Positions 36,074-44,729 of a DNA stretch of 64,000 nt are shown here, one piece after another. How positions within the stretch are numbered: the stretch's first letter is position 1; every line of letters begins with the position of its first letter. The notes beneath the pieces were generated by a model that searched no databases, was not told the origin of the DNA, and saw nothing but the letters and a program-made list of their open reading frames with translations. The translations under genes and the position numbers were made by a program. This DNA comes from Methylovirgula sp. 4M-Z18 (lineage in GTDB: Bacteria > Pseudomonadota > Alphaproteobacteria > Rhizobiales > Beijerinckiaceae): positions 3,014,874 through 3,078,873 of the forward strand of contig NZ_CP149574.1 in assembly GCF_037890675.1 (NCBI RefSeq). Direction: 5' to 3'.

Positions 36074-36716
36074 GGGATGTCCCCGGCCTTCTCTTTAGGT
36101 TGAGCGGAGACATGACCCGCCACGCACCAATTGAACTGAAAATGACGATATGCCGAGACTCAGAGAGCCGAGCCGCAGCATTTGTGGGCGGTCCTATGCC
36201 CGATTTTGCCCGTAAGATCAACCATTATCGCTGCGGTTTTTATCGGAAATGACCGTTCTTTGACGAGCCTCGGCTTCCCCTCCAAGGCCCTCCTTCTTCC
36301 GATAGGTCGCGGGCAATTTCTGATGTATCCCGCGATATACACACTAATCCATTGATATCATTTTCATATTCGCTCTATTAGTTTGATCCCAATTTTTTTT
36401 ATTTTGACGCTCCCACGATCCCGACCGCAACGCACAAGGCAACACGCCACCTCCTCGGGCTTCGATCAAGTCCGAGTCGGCGGATTGCAGTCTTTAACTA
36501 CTACGAAGCTTAGAACATAACATGAACATTGTCAATCCGAGGCACTTGCGCGGATGCGATTCAAAGTGTGGGCATTTCAGGAGCGCGGGCGACCTGCACA
36601 CGCACGGCGCATTCGTGATGATGGTCGTTGATAAGGCCCGGCCACGAACCCGGCCGCAAGGCATGGTCTTGATATTTCGATGGACAGGAGTGTCCACGGG
36701 CTGAAATAGTGGCCAG
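36074..36716. other. 643-base gap without a convincing gene
   Basis: This stretch holds the L36 leader and an AT-rich core (about 36330-36420, including a run of eight or nine T). It also has an inverted repeat, TCGCGGG (36307-36313) and CCCGCGA (36329-36335), and a small hairpin GGACA/TGTCC (36682-36695) shortly before the patatin start. Short ORFs on both strands look accidental. The composition change may mark a boundary of acquired DNA before the patatin and cyclase genes, but no repeat, integrase or tRNA supports this directly. Confidence 0.5.
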
Positions 36717-37634
36717 ATGGTTCGAAAAAACCTTGCTCTGGTTCTCGGTGCCGGCGGGGCTGCCGGAAATGCGTGGCTGATCGGTATCATCGCAGGCCTA
36801 GCCGAGGCTGGTCTCGACATGACGCAGGCCGCCGATCTGGTGATCGGCACCTCGGCCGGCGCCACCGCGGCGGCGCAGGTCCGCAGCGGCATACCGCCGG
36901 TAGAACTGTTGGCCTCGGTGCTGTCCCCGCCGGTTCAACCGGTCGGACAAAACCGTCAACCTCCGCCGTCCCTGCCGATGGCCACGGTCTTCGAGCGGAT
37001 GCGGGCCGTCTCCGCTGCCGCAACCTCGTCGGCCGATCTGCAACGCGCGATGGGTGCGTTCGGGTTGGAGTGCGACGCAATGCTTGGGCCCGCCGCGGGC
37101 GAACGGTGGCGGGCCACGGTCGCCGCCAGGCTGCCTCGCCGTGAATGGTCGGACAGGCCGATGATCGTGGTGGCCGTCGACGCGCATACCGGCGAAGTGG
37201 CCAAGTTCGACCGTGATTCCGGTGTCGATCTGGTGGACGCGGTCACTGCGGCGACCGCCCTGCCCGGCTTGGTCCCCACCCACAGCATCAACGGCGCCCG
37301 CTACATCAACGGCGGCGTACGCTCCCCCGACAACGCCGACCTTGCCTCGGGCTATGCGAATATCTTGGTGCTCTCGCCCTTGAGCGGACGGAGCGGGCCG
37401 CTCCCGGAAGGCCAGTTCGAGGGGCTGCGCAGACCAAAGGAATGGGGCATGGATCTGGAGGGCCAGGTCGAGGCCCTGCGCAAGCAGGGCAGCCGCGTCG
37501 AGGTGATCACACCGGATGCCGATTCTCGCGCCGCCATGGGCACGAACCAGATGGACCTGGCGACCCGCATCCCCGCCGCCCGCGCCGGTTTCGCCCAAGG
37601 CAAGCAGGAAGCGACCCGCGTGTCGTTCCTCTAG
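36717..37634 (+). CDS. Patatin-like phospholipase family protein with altered Asp motif
   Basis: A 305-residue patatin-fold protein. The oxyanion loop LGAGGAAGNAWLIG (about residues 10-23) and the nucleophile elbow GTSAG (about 43-47) are intact, which fits a lipid acyl hydrolase. The dyad Asp motif, usually DGG, reads NGG in ARYINGGVRSPDNADLA. Unless Asn substitutes or another Asp serves, catalysis may be weak or lost. There is no signal peptide. The reading frame continues past its stop into a region with protein-like sequence (37671-37814). It begins a block of genes that differ in character from the flanking core genes. Confidence 0.82.
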   Translation: MVRKNLALVLGAGGAAGNAWLIGIIAGLAEAGLDMTQAADLVIGTSAGATAAAQVRSGIPPVELLASVLSPPVQPVGQNRQPPPSLPMATVFERMRAVSAAATSSADLQRAMGAFGLECDAMLGPAAGERWRATVAARLPRREWSDRPMIVVAVDAHTGEVAKFDRDSGVDLVDAVTAATALPGLVPTHSINGARYINGGVRSPDNADLASGYANILVLSPLSGRSGPLPEGQFEGLRRPKEWGMDLEGQVEALRKQGSRVEVITPDADSRAAMGTNQMDLATRIPAARAGFAQGKQEATRVSFL

Positions 37635-37670
37635 GGTCGAACCGGGGCTCCTCGTGCTCATCTCTCACGC

Positions 37671-37814
37671 TTGCAGAAGGGCGAGCCGCTCATCGACGCG
37701 GCCCGGCGCGATTTCGAGAATGTCGGCCGTCGCTTGGGATCCACAGCATAGGCCCGCGAAGGGTGGAAAGCGGTCGCTCAACACCGGGCGCATTTGGACA
37801 GCGATTTCGATTGA
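37671..37814 (+). pseudogene. Possible decayed ORF after the patatin-like gene
   Basis: In the same frame as the preceding gene, LQKGEPLIDAARRDFENVGR runs into an in-frame TAG (37749) and continues as AREGWKAVAQHRAHLDSDFD to TGA at 37812. The two parts look like one coherent helical, charged sequence interrupted by one stop, but no start codon or family could be identified. A chance open stretch in GC-rich DNA is equally possible. Confidence 0.25.
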
Positions 37815-37895
37815 TTGAGGCCGTCCGGGCGTGCGAGGTTAGTCAAGCGGGCTGAACCAGCAGGAAGCGCATGAGAAGTCTTCTGGAGAACTCTC

Positions 37896-39284
37896 ATGAA
37901 GGAGGGTCAGTTACGTAAGCTTGTGGCTGTCCTGGCGGCAGACATTGCGGGTTACAGCATCCTGATGGGTTCAGACGAGGTGCGCACGGTGCGTGATCTC
38001 AAGGGACATCAGGCCGTATTGCTGCCTTTGATTGGTGAATATGGCGGTCATATTATTGACACTGCCGGCGATGGCATACTCGCCGAGTTCGCCAGCGCCG
38101 TGGCAGCCGTAGAATGCGCGATTGCGATCCAAGAAAAGATGCTCGAGCGCAACGCAACAATAGAGCCTGAACGACGCATGCTGTTTCGCATCGGCATCAA
38201 CGTCGGCGACGTCATCTACGACGAATCACGCATTTATGGTGACGGCATCAATATTGCGGCCAGGTTGGAAAGCATCGCCGATCCCGGCGGCATCTTCATT
38301 TCCCGCCAGGCCTTCGATCAAGTGGATGGAAAGGTAGCTTTCGGCTTCCGAAAATTGGGCCTGAAAAATCTCAAGAACATCTCAAAGCCAGTCGATGTCT
38401 TCGCGGCCGACAGAGCATCCGACACAACGCCAAGCGTTGGCCCGCTACGGATTCCTCAGGAAATTAGGTATTGCCGGGCGCCCGACGGGGTGCGTCTCGC
38501 CTATGCGATAGCCGGCAGCGGGCAGCCACTCGTCAAGGCTGCAAACTGGATGAACCACCTCGAATACGATTGGGAGAGCCCGGTCTGGCGGCATGTCTTC
38601 CGCGGTCTTGCGAACAATCACACCCTCATCCGTTATGACGCTCGCGGCAACGGATTGTCCGACTGGGACGTGGACAAGATTTCCCTGGACGCCTGGGTCA
38701 CCGATCTTGAGACGGTCGTCGATGCGGCCGGACTTGAGCGTTTCCCACTCCTCGGAATCTCGCAGGGTTGTGCCGTTTCGATCGCATATGCCGTGCGGCA
38801 CCCCCAGAAAGTGTCTCACCTAATCCTTTACGGAGGCTTTGCACTAGGCGGCAAGAAGCGTTCAACAGCCGAGAGGGACAAGCGCAATGCGATGATGACC
38901 CTGATACGACTGGGTTGGGGTGCGGACAATGCCGCGTTTCGGCAAATGTTCACGGGACTGTTCATCCCTCGGGGGACGCCGGAGCAGGCGGATTATTTCA
39001 ACGAACTCCAGCGCAGGACCACATCCCCTGAATGCGCCGCCCGATTCTTTGACGCAGCCGGCGATATTGACGTCACAGATCTTCTCGCTCGGGTCGCCGC
39101 ACCTACACTCGTGATGCACGTCAGAGAGGATGCTTTATGCCCGATCGAGGCCGGTCGCCAAATGGCAGCTGGCATTCCGGGGGCGCGGTTCGTCGGGCTC
39201 CCAGGCCAAAACCATCTGTTCCTGGAGAACGAACCCGCTTCCGGCCGCTTTTTCGAAGAGATCGCCATTTTCCTGAGCGGATGA
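37896..39284 (+). CDS. Class III adenylate/guanylate cyclase fused to an alpha/beta hydrolase
   Basis: A 462-residue two-domain protein. The N-terminal half is a class III cyclase: metal Asp in VLAADIAGYSIL, second Asp in DTAGDGILAEF, and the dimer-partner part FRIGINVGDVIYDESRIYGDGINIAARLES with catalytic Asn and Arg. The C-terminal half, from about residue 190, is an alpha/beta hydrolase with nucleophile LLGISQGCAVS, Asp in HVREDALCPIE and His in LPGQNHLFLENE. A nucleotide cyclase joined to an intact esterase-like domain suggests that hydrolase substrate or product state controls cyclic nucleotide production, or the reverse. No membrane segment is seen. It starts GAGGGTCAG with ribosome-binding site nearby. 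Confidence 0.9.
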   Translation: MKEGQLRKLVAVLAADIAGYSILMGSDEVRTVRDLKGHQAVLLPLIGEYGGHIIDTAGDGILAEFASAVAAVECAIAIQEKMLERNATIEPERRMLFRIGINVGDVIYDESRIYGDGINIAARLESIADPGGIFISRQAFDQVDGKVAFGFRKLGLKNLKNISKPVDVFAADRASDTTPSVGPLRIPQEIRYCRAPDGVRLAYAIAGSGQPLVKAANWMNHLEYDWESPVWRHVFRGLANNHTLIRYDARGNGLSDWDVDKISLDAWVTDLETVVDAAGLERFPLLGISQGCAVSIAYAVRHPQKVSHLILYGGFALGGKKRSTAERDKRNAMMTLIRLGWGADNAAFRQMFTGLFIPRGTPEQADYFNELQRRTTSPECAARFFDAAGDIDVTDLLARVAAPTLVMHVREDALCPIEAGRQMAAGIPGARFVGLPGQNHLFLENEPASGRFFEEIAIFLSG

Positions 39285-39505
39285 CCTGATGCCGCGAAGG
39301 TCGGCTATCGGTCAGGAGCGGGCGTTCGACTGGGTATCAAGCGTCTGATCTGAACCACTGGACATCGCCTTGACGATGCGCAAGCGTGACCAAAATCTGA
39401 TTCAAACGGCGCTTCTGTTTAGGGACAACCATTGGACTCGTTATTGCGGTCACAGGTGCATCATTCCAGCGGCCCCATGATCGGCACATCGCTGAGACCA
39501 CCCGC

Positions 39506-40456
39506 ATGAGCAGCTTTTTGGCGCGACGGCTCATCAGCTTTGCCGTGACGCTTCTCATCGCGTCGGTTCTCGTCTTCCTGGCGCTGCAGGTGCTGCCCGG
39601 CAATGCCGCGCAGGTGATCATGGGGCCGGATGCGAGCCCCGATGCGGTCGCGGCGCTCGCCCATAAGCTGCACCTCGACGAGCCCCTACCGACTCGTTAC
39701 GCCGCCTGGATCTCAGGTCTGCTGCGCGGCGATTTTGGCGAGAGCAGCGCCTATGGCACGCCGGCGTTCGATCTCATCGCGCAGCGCCTCGGGGTCAGCC
39801 TGCCGCTGGCGCTGGCCGCTATGACGCTGGCGACAGGGCTCGCGCTCGCCTTCGGCATGTTCGCCGCCACCAAGCACAACACGCTCATTGACGCCGGTGT
39901 GATCGCGCTCAGCCAGATCGGCCTGTCGGTGCCAAGCTTCTGGGCCGCGATCCTGCTCATTCTTCTCTTTGCCGTGCATCTGCACTGGCTTGCCGCCGGC
40001 GGCTTTCCCGGCTGGGACGGCGGGCTCTGGCAAGCTGCGAAGGCGCTGGCCCTGCCGGTCGTTTCGCTCAGCCTCGCGCAGGCGGCAATTTTGACGCGCG
40101 TGACCCGCTCGGCTTTGCTGGACGTGTTGCGCGAGGACTTCATCCGCACCGCGCGGGCAAAAGGCCTCACACGCAATGCAGCTTTGTGGCGGCACGGCCT
40201 GCGCAACGCGCTCGTGCCGATCATCACCGTCATGGGGCTGCAATTTGCCAATCTGCTGGCGAGCGCGATCGTGACTGAAAACGTGTTTCAACTGCCAGGC
40301 CTGGGGCGGCTGCTGTTTCAATCGATCGCCAACCGCGATCTCGTCGTCGTGCAGGATTGCGTCATGCTGCTGGTGGGAAGCGTTGTCGCGATCAATTTTC
40401 TCGTCGATATCGCGAGCGCGCTGATCGATCCGCGCCTGAAAGCGCAAGCCCGATGA
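39506..40456 (+). CDS. Peptide/opine ABC transporter permease (DppB-like)
   Basis: A 316-residue inner-membrane permease of the DppB/OppB family with six hydrophobic segments. Features are FLALQVLPGNAAQVIMGPDASPDAVAAL at the N-terminus, and the coupling-helix region VLREDFIRTARAKGLTRNAALWRHGLRNALVP with the following segment IITVMGLQFANLLASAIVTENVFQLPGLG. It is the first gene of a tight operon, overlapping the second permease start by four bases. The substrate of the system is unknown; the terminal amidase gene suggests an amide or peptide-like compound. Confidence 0.92.
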   Translation: MSSFLARRLISFAVTLLIASVLVFLALQVLPGNAAQVIMGPDASPDAVAALAHKLHLDEPLPTRYAAWISGLLRGDFGESSAYGTPAFDLIAQRLGVSLPLALAAMTLATGLALAFGMFAATKHNTLIDAGVIALSQIGLSVPSFWAAILLILLFAVHLHWLAAGGFPGWDGGLWQAAKALALPVVSLSLAQAAILTRVTRSALLDVLREDFIRTARAKGLTRNAALWRHGLRNALVPIITVMGLQFANLLASAIVTENVFQLPGLGRLLFQSIANRDLVVVQDCVMLLVGSVVAINFLVDIASALIDPRLKAQAR

Positions 40457-41319
40457 GCGCCGCTTCCTTTCCCTCGCGCCGCATGCACCTGCGCGGCAAT
40501 TTCCTGATCGGCAGCGTGCTCGTCGCGCTGCTGTTCGGCATGGCCGTTCTATCGCTGATCTGGACGCCCTGGCCCACCGGCTTTGACGCTCTCAACATTC
40601 CGCACAAATTGCAAACGCCGTCCTGGCACCATTGGTTCGGCACCGATCAACTCGGCCGCGATATTCTTTCGCTCATTCTCGCCGGTGCGCGCACGTCCAT
40701 TCTTGTCGGCGTGGTCGCGGTCGGCATCGGATTGATCCTGGGCACGCTCCTTGGCCTTCTCTCTGCCTCGCGCGGCGGCTGGATCGACGATGTGGTGATG
40801 CGCTGCGCTGACATCACCTTTGCCTTTCCGGCTTTGCTCAGCGCAATCATGCTGCAGGTGACCTATGGCGCGAGCACGATCACCGCGATCATCGCCATCG
40901 GCATTTTCAACATCCCCGTATTCGCTCGGGTCGCACGCGCCGCCGCGAACGGCGTTCTGCCGAAGGATTATGTGCGCGCCGCGCGCATCGCGGGCCGAAC
41001 GCAGATTGGCATCCTGCGCGATCACGTCCTGCCCAATATCTCGGCGCCGCTGATCGTGCAGGCGACATTGCAATTCGCCAATGCGATCCTGGCCGAAGCG
41101 GCGCTGTCCTATCTTGGCCTCGGCACGCAACCGCCGCAGGCCTCGTGGGGGCGCATGCTGAACGATGCGCAGACGCAGCTCTTTGGCACCGCGGCGCAAG
41201 CGCCGATGCTGGCGATCTATCCCGGCGCGGCCATCGCGCTTGCGGTGCTCGGCCTCAATCTGATGGGCGACGGCTTGCGCGATTATCTCGACCCGCGCCT
41301 CGCACGGACGCGCGCATGA
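40453..41319 (+). CDS. Peptide ABC transporter permease (DppC-like)
   Basis: A 288-residue second permease. HHWFGTDQLGRDILSLILAGARTSILVG is the family signature, and LPKDYVRAARIAGRTQIGILRDHVLPNISAPLIVQ is the coupling loop. Six membrane segments are predicted. ATG 40453 overlaps the DppB-like stop; a longer frame from 40357 is not used. The end overlaps the next ATPase gene by four bases, so all subunits are translationally coupled. Confidence 0.92.
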   Translation: MSAASFPSRRMHLRGNFLIGSVLVALLFGMAVLSLIWTPWPTGFDALNIPHKLQTPSWHHWFGTDQLGRDILSLILAGARTSILVGVVAVGIGLILGTLLGLLSASRGGWIDDVVMRCADITFAFPALLSAIMLQVTYGASTITAIIAIGIFNIPVFARVARAAANGVLPKDYVRAARIAGRTQIGILRDHVLPNISAPLIVQATLQFANAILAEAALSYLGLGTQPPQASWGRMLNDAQTQLFGTAAQAPMLAIYPGAAIALAVLGLNLMGDGLRDYLDPRLARTRA

Positions 41320-42311
41320 CGGTGCTGCTTGATATCGAGAACTTACGCGTACGCGTGCCCGGACCGCGCGGCAGGACCGAGATTTTGCGCGGGCTCGATC
41401 TTACTTTGCGGCAAGGCGACCGGCTCGGTATCGTCGGCGAATCCGGATCCGGCAAATCGATGACCGCGCTCGCGATCATGGGCCTGCTGCCGGAAGGCGC
41501 GGAAGTGTCCGGCAACATCCGCTTCGAAGGCCGGCCATTGCCGGTGCAAGATGAAAAGGCGATGTGCGCTTTGCGCGGCAATCGCATCGCCATGATTTTT
41601 CAAGAGCCGATGACGGCGCTCAACCCGCTGCACCGCATCGGCGCGCAGATCGCCGAACCTTTGCTGTTGCACAAGAGCCTGTCGCGCGTCGATGCCCGCG
41701 ATGAAGCGCTGCGCTTGCTCGACCGCGTTGGAATTCCGAATGCGCGGCAGCGGCTCGATGCCTATCCGCATCAATTGTCCGGCGGCCAGCGCCAGCGCGT
41801 CGCCATCGCCATGGCGCTCGCCTGCAAGCCGAAACTGCTGATTGCCGACGAGCCGACGACGGCGCTCGACGTGACGATCCAGAAACAGGTGCTTAATCTC
41901 ATCGCCGAGCTGGTGGAATCGGAAAACATGGGGCTCATCATCGTCTCGCACGACCTTGCGCTGATCGCCGAAAACGCGACGCGCATCGCTGTCATGTATG
42001 GCGGCACGATCGTGGAACGCTCTGCGACAGAGGCGCTTTTCACGCGGCGCGCGCATCCCTACACGCAAGGGCTGTTCAATGCCCGCCCCAAGCTCGGCCG
42101 GCGCAGCGCCGATCCGCTGCCCGTCATCAAGGGGAATGTACCCGACTTTGCCGATTTTAGCGCCGGCTGTCCGTTCGCCGGCCGCTGCCCGCAAACCTTC
42201 GATCGCTGTTATTTCGTTACCCCGCCGCCCGTTGAGGTCGGACAGGATCATGTGGCGCGCTGTTTGCTCTTCACATCGTCACACCCCGACGGACAAGGAC
42301 GTGACTCGTGA
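41316..42311 (+). CDS. Peptide ABC transporter ATP-binding protein (DppD-like)
   Basis: A 331-residue ATPase of the DppD/OppD group. Walker A is GESGSGKSM, the signature [15 protein letters not shown] and Walker [15 protein letters not shown]. The C-terminal Cys-rich tail that marks these subunits is present ([16 protein letters not shown]...CLLF). ATG 41316 overlaps the permease stop. It pairs with the DppF-like ATPase to form the heterodimeric engine. Confidence 0.93.
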   Translation: MTVLLDIENLRVRVPGPRGRTEILRGLDLTLRQGDRLGIVGESGSGKSMTALAIMGLLPEGAEVSGNIRFEGRPLPVQDEKAMCALRGNRIAMIFQEPMTALNPLHRIGAQIAEPLLLHKSLSRVDARDEALRLLDRVGIPNARQRLDAYPHQLSGGQRQRVAIAMALACKPKLLIADEPTTALDVTIQKQVLNLIAELVESENMGLIIVSHDLALIAENATRIAVMYGGTIVERSATEALFTRRAHPYTQGLFNARPKLGRRSADPLPVIKGNVPDFADFSAGCPFAGRCPQTFDRCYFVTPPPVEVGQDHVARCLLFTSSHPDGQGRDS

Positions 42312-43129
42312 CGTTTCTGCTCGAGACCAGACATCTCACCAAACATTACCGTCTGCCGCGCGCGGGCCTGTGGCAGGCCGGCGCGGTCATCAAGGCGGTC
42401 ACTGATCTCGATCTTGCCATCGCACCGGGCAAGAGTCTTGGCCTCGTGGGGGAATCGGGTTCGGGCAAGTCGACCCTCGCGCGGCTCATTCTAGGCTTGG
42501 AAGCCCCCGATTCCGGTTCGGTCCATTTCCAGGGCGTCGATATCCACAAAGCTGAAAAAGCGGTGATGCGCAAGTTGCGGCGCGACATGCAGATGGTGTT
42601 CCAAGACCCCTACGGCTCGCTCGATCCCCGCCAGACGGTAGAGCGCATCGTCGCCGAGCCGCTGGCTGCACTGGGAAAGGACAAAAACGGAGTTGCGCCG
42701 CGCGATGCGGTGATCGCGGCGCTGAATTCGGTCGGCTTACGCGACAGCGACCTCGTCAAATATCCGCATGAATTTTCCGGCGGCCAACGCCAGCGCATCG
42801 CCATCGCGCGGGCGCTCGTCACAAAGCCGAAACTGATCGTCGCGGACGAACCTTTAAGCGCGCTCGACGTCTCGGTGCAGGCGCAGGTGCTCAACTTGAT
42901 GCGCGATTTGCAGCAGAATTTCGGCATCACCTATCTCTTCATCAGCCACGATCTCGCCGTGGTCGAGCATCTGTGCGACGAGGTCGCGGTGATTCAGCAC
43001 GGCACAATCGTCGAGCGCGGCAACCCGCAGGATCTCTTCGCCAACCCGCACCATGCCTACACGCGCGAGCTGGTGAATTCGGTGCCGAAGATGGACGGGT
43101 TTGGTCGGAAATCTTTATCTTCGAATTGA
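42308..43129 (+). CDS. Peptide ABC transporter ATP-binding protein (DppF-like)
   Basis: A 273-residue ATPase partner with Walker [10 protein letters not shown], signature FSGGQRQRIAIARAL and Walker B LIVADEPLSALDVS. The second-subunit motif DMQMVFQDPYGSLDPRQTV is typical of DppF/OppF. The start is GTG 42308, overlapping the previous gene by four bases. The tail is shorter than in DppD-type subunits. A gap of 113 bases separates it from the binding-protein gene. Confidence 0.92.
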   Translation: MTFLLETRHLTKHYRLPRAGLWQAGAVIKAVTDLDLAIAPGKSLGLVGESGSGKSTLARLILGLEAPDSGSVHFQGVDIHKAEKAVMRKLRRDMQMVFQDPYGSLDPRQTVERIVAEPLAALGKDKNGVAPRDAVIAALNSVGLRDSDLVKYPHEFSGGQRQRIAIARALVTKPKLIVADEPLSALDVSVQAQVLNLMRDLQQNFGITYLFISHDLAVVEHLCDEVAVIQHGTIVERGNPQDLFANPHHAYTRELVNSVPKMDGFGRKSLSSN

Positions 43130-43242
43130 TTGACGTTGGCTGGTCAACAGGAATGATTCAGCTTCCTAACTTGGAGCCGAAGGCCACTTGACGAACGCGC
43201 GCTGCCCGTCTGCTATAGGGCTTATCCTATCGGGAGACCGCA

Positions 43243-44721
43243 ATGAGACGCATTTGTGCAGGTTTGGCCGCTGCATTCCTCGTGTTGACGGCGCAAGCCC
43301 AGGCAGCGCCCAAGGACACGGTGACGATCGGCATGATCCTGGAGCCGCCGGGCCTCGATCCGACCGCGGGCGCCGCGGCGGCGATCGGCGAGATCGCCCA
43401 TGATAATATTTTCGAATGCCTCACCAAGATCAACGCCGACAATTCGGTGACGCCGCAACTCGCTGACTCCTGGACCGTCTCGGACGACCTGAAAACCTAC
43501 ACGTTCAAGCTGAAAAGCGGCATCACGTTCCAGAACGGCGAGCCCTTCACCGCGGCGGATGTGAAATTCTCCTTCGAGCGCGCAGCAGCGGCAGACAGCA
43601 CCAACAAGATCAAGGCCTTCTTTCAAACCATCGACAAAATCGAGACGCCCGATCCTTCAAGCATCGCGATCACGTTGAAACAACCCAATCCGGACGTGCT
43701 GTTCGACCTCGGCATGAGCCCGTCGGTCATTGTCGAGCCGAAAAGCGCCGGCACGAACGCGACCAAGCCCGTCGGCACCGGCCCGTTCAAATTCGATTCC
43801 TGGGTGAAAGGCTCTTCGGTCACGCTGACGAAATGGGACGGCTATCGCGCGGCGAAGACCATTGCGCTCAACAAGGTCACGTTCCGTATCATCAACGATC
43901 CCGCAGCGCAGGTCGCGGCGCTGCTCGCCGGCGATGTCGATGCCTTTCCGCGCTTCGGCTCGTTCGAAAGTGTGGCGCAGTTCCAAAGCGATCCGCGCTT
44001 CACCGTGACGGTCGGCGGCACCGAGGGCAAAACCATCCTGGCGATGAACAACAAGAAGAAGCCGCTCGATGATGTGCGCGTGCGCCAGGCCATCGCCTAT
44101 GCGATCGACCGCAAGGCCGTCATCGACGGCGCGCAGAGCGGCTATGGCACGCCGATCGGCAGTCACATGGTGCCGGGCGATCCCGGCTATGTCGATCTGA
44201 CCGCGGCCTACCCTTACGATCCGGAAAAATCGAAATCGCTGCTCAAGGCGACGGGCGTGGCACTGCCGCTGCAGCTCACGCTGCAATTGCCGCCGCCGCC
44301 TTATGCGCGGCAGGGCGGCGAAATCATCGCGGCCGAATTGGCTCAGGTCGGCATCGAAACGAAGATCGAGAATATCGAATGGGCGCAATGGCTCTCAGGC
44401 GTCTATACCAACAAGAACTACGATCTGACGGTCATCAGCCATGTCGAGCCGTTGGACATCGGCATCTACGCCAATCCGAATTATTATTTCAATTACGACA
44501 GCAAGGCCTTCCAGGATCTCTACGCCAAAATCAGCACCACCGCCGACCCACAAGAGCATTTGAAATTGCTCGGCGACGCCCAGCGGATGCTTGTCACGGA
44601 TTGTGTCAACGCGTTCCTGTTCCAATTGCCGCAAGTCACCATCGCCAACAAGAATTTGCACGGCCTGTGGAAGAACTCGCCGATCTTCGTCAACGATATG
44701 AGCGCCGTGTCCTGGGAGTAG
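43243..44721 (+). CDS. Peptide/opine ABC transporter substrate-binding protein
   Basis: A 492-residue periplasmic binding protein of SBP family 5 (DppA/OppA-like). The signal peptide is MRRICAGLAAAFLVLTAQAQA. Family motifs include VTPQLADSWTVSDDLKTYTFKLKSGITFQNGEPFTAADVKFSFERA and the later AIAYAIDRKAVIDGA. It captures the ligand for the DppBCDF-like importer encoded just upstream, with its own leader in the 113-base gap. The amidase starts eight bases after its stop. The ligand is unknown. Confidence 0.92.
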   Translation: MRRICAGLAAAFLVLTAQAQAAPKDTVTIGMILEPPGLDPTAGAAAAIGEIAHDNIFECLTKINADNSVTPQLADSWTVSDDLKTYTFKLKSGITFQNGEPFTAADVKFSFERAAAADSTNKIKAFFQTIDKIETPDPSSIAITLKQPNPDVLFDLGMSPSVIVEPKSAGTNATKPVGTGPFKFDSWVKGSSVTLTKWDGYRAAKTIALNKVTFRIINDPAAQVAALLAGDVDAFPRFGSFESVAQFQSDPRFTVTVGGTEGKTILAMNNKKKPLDDVRVRQAIAYAIDRKAVIDGAQSGYGTPIGSHMVPGDPGYVDLTAAYPYDPEKSKSLLKATGVALPLQLTLQLPPPPYARQGGEIIAAELAQVGIETKIENIEWAQWLSGVYTNKNYDLTVISHVEPLDIGIYANPNYYFNYDSKAFQDLYAKISTTADPQEHLKLLGDAQRMLVTDCVNAFLFQLPQVTIANKNLHGLWKNSPIFVNDMSAVSWE

Positions 44722-44729
44722 GAGCAAAG

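Noticed and set aside
36494-36892. 132-residue minus-strand ORF and a 60-residue plus-strand ORF (36522-36704) in the gap before the patatin gene
   Set aside because: No ribosome-binding site, no recognisable motif, and the first overlaps the start of the patatin gene.
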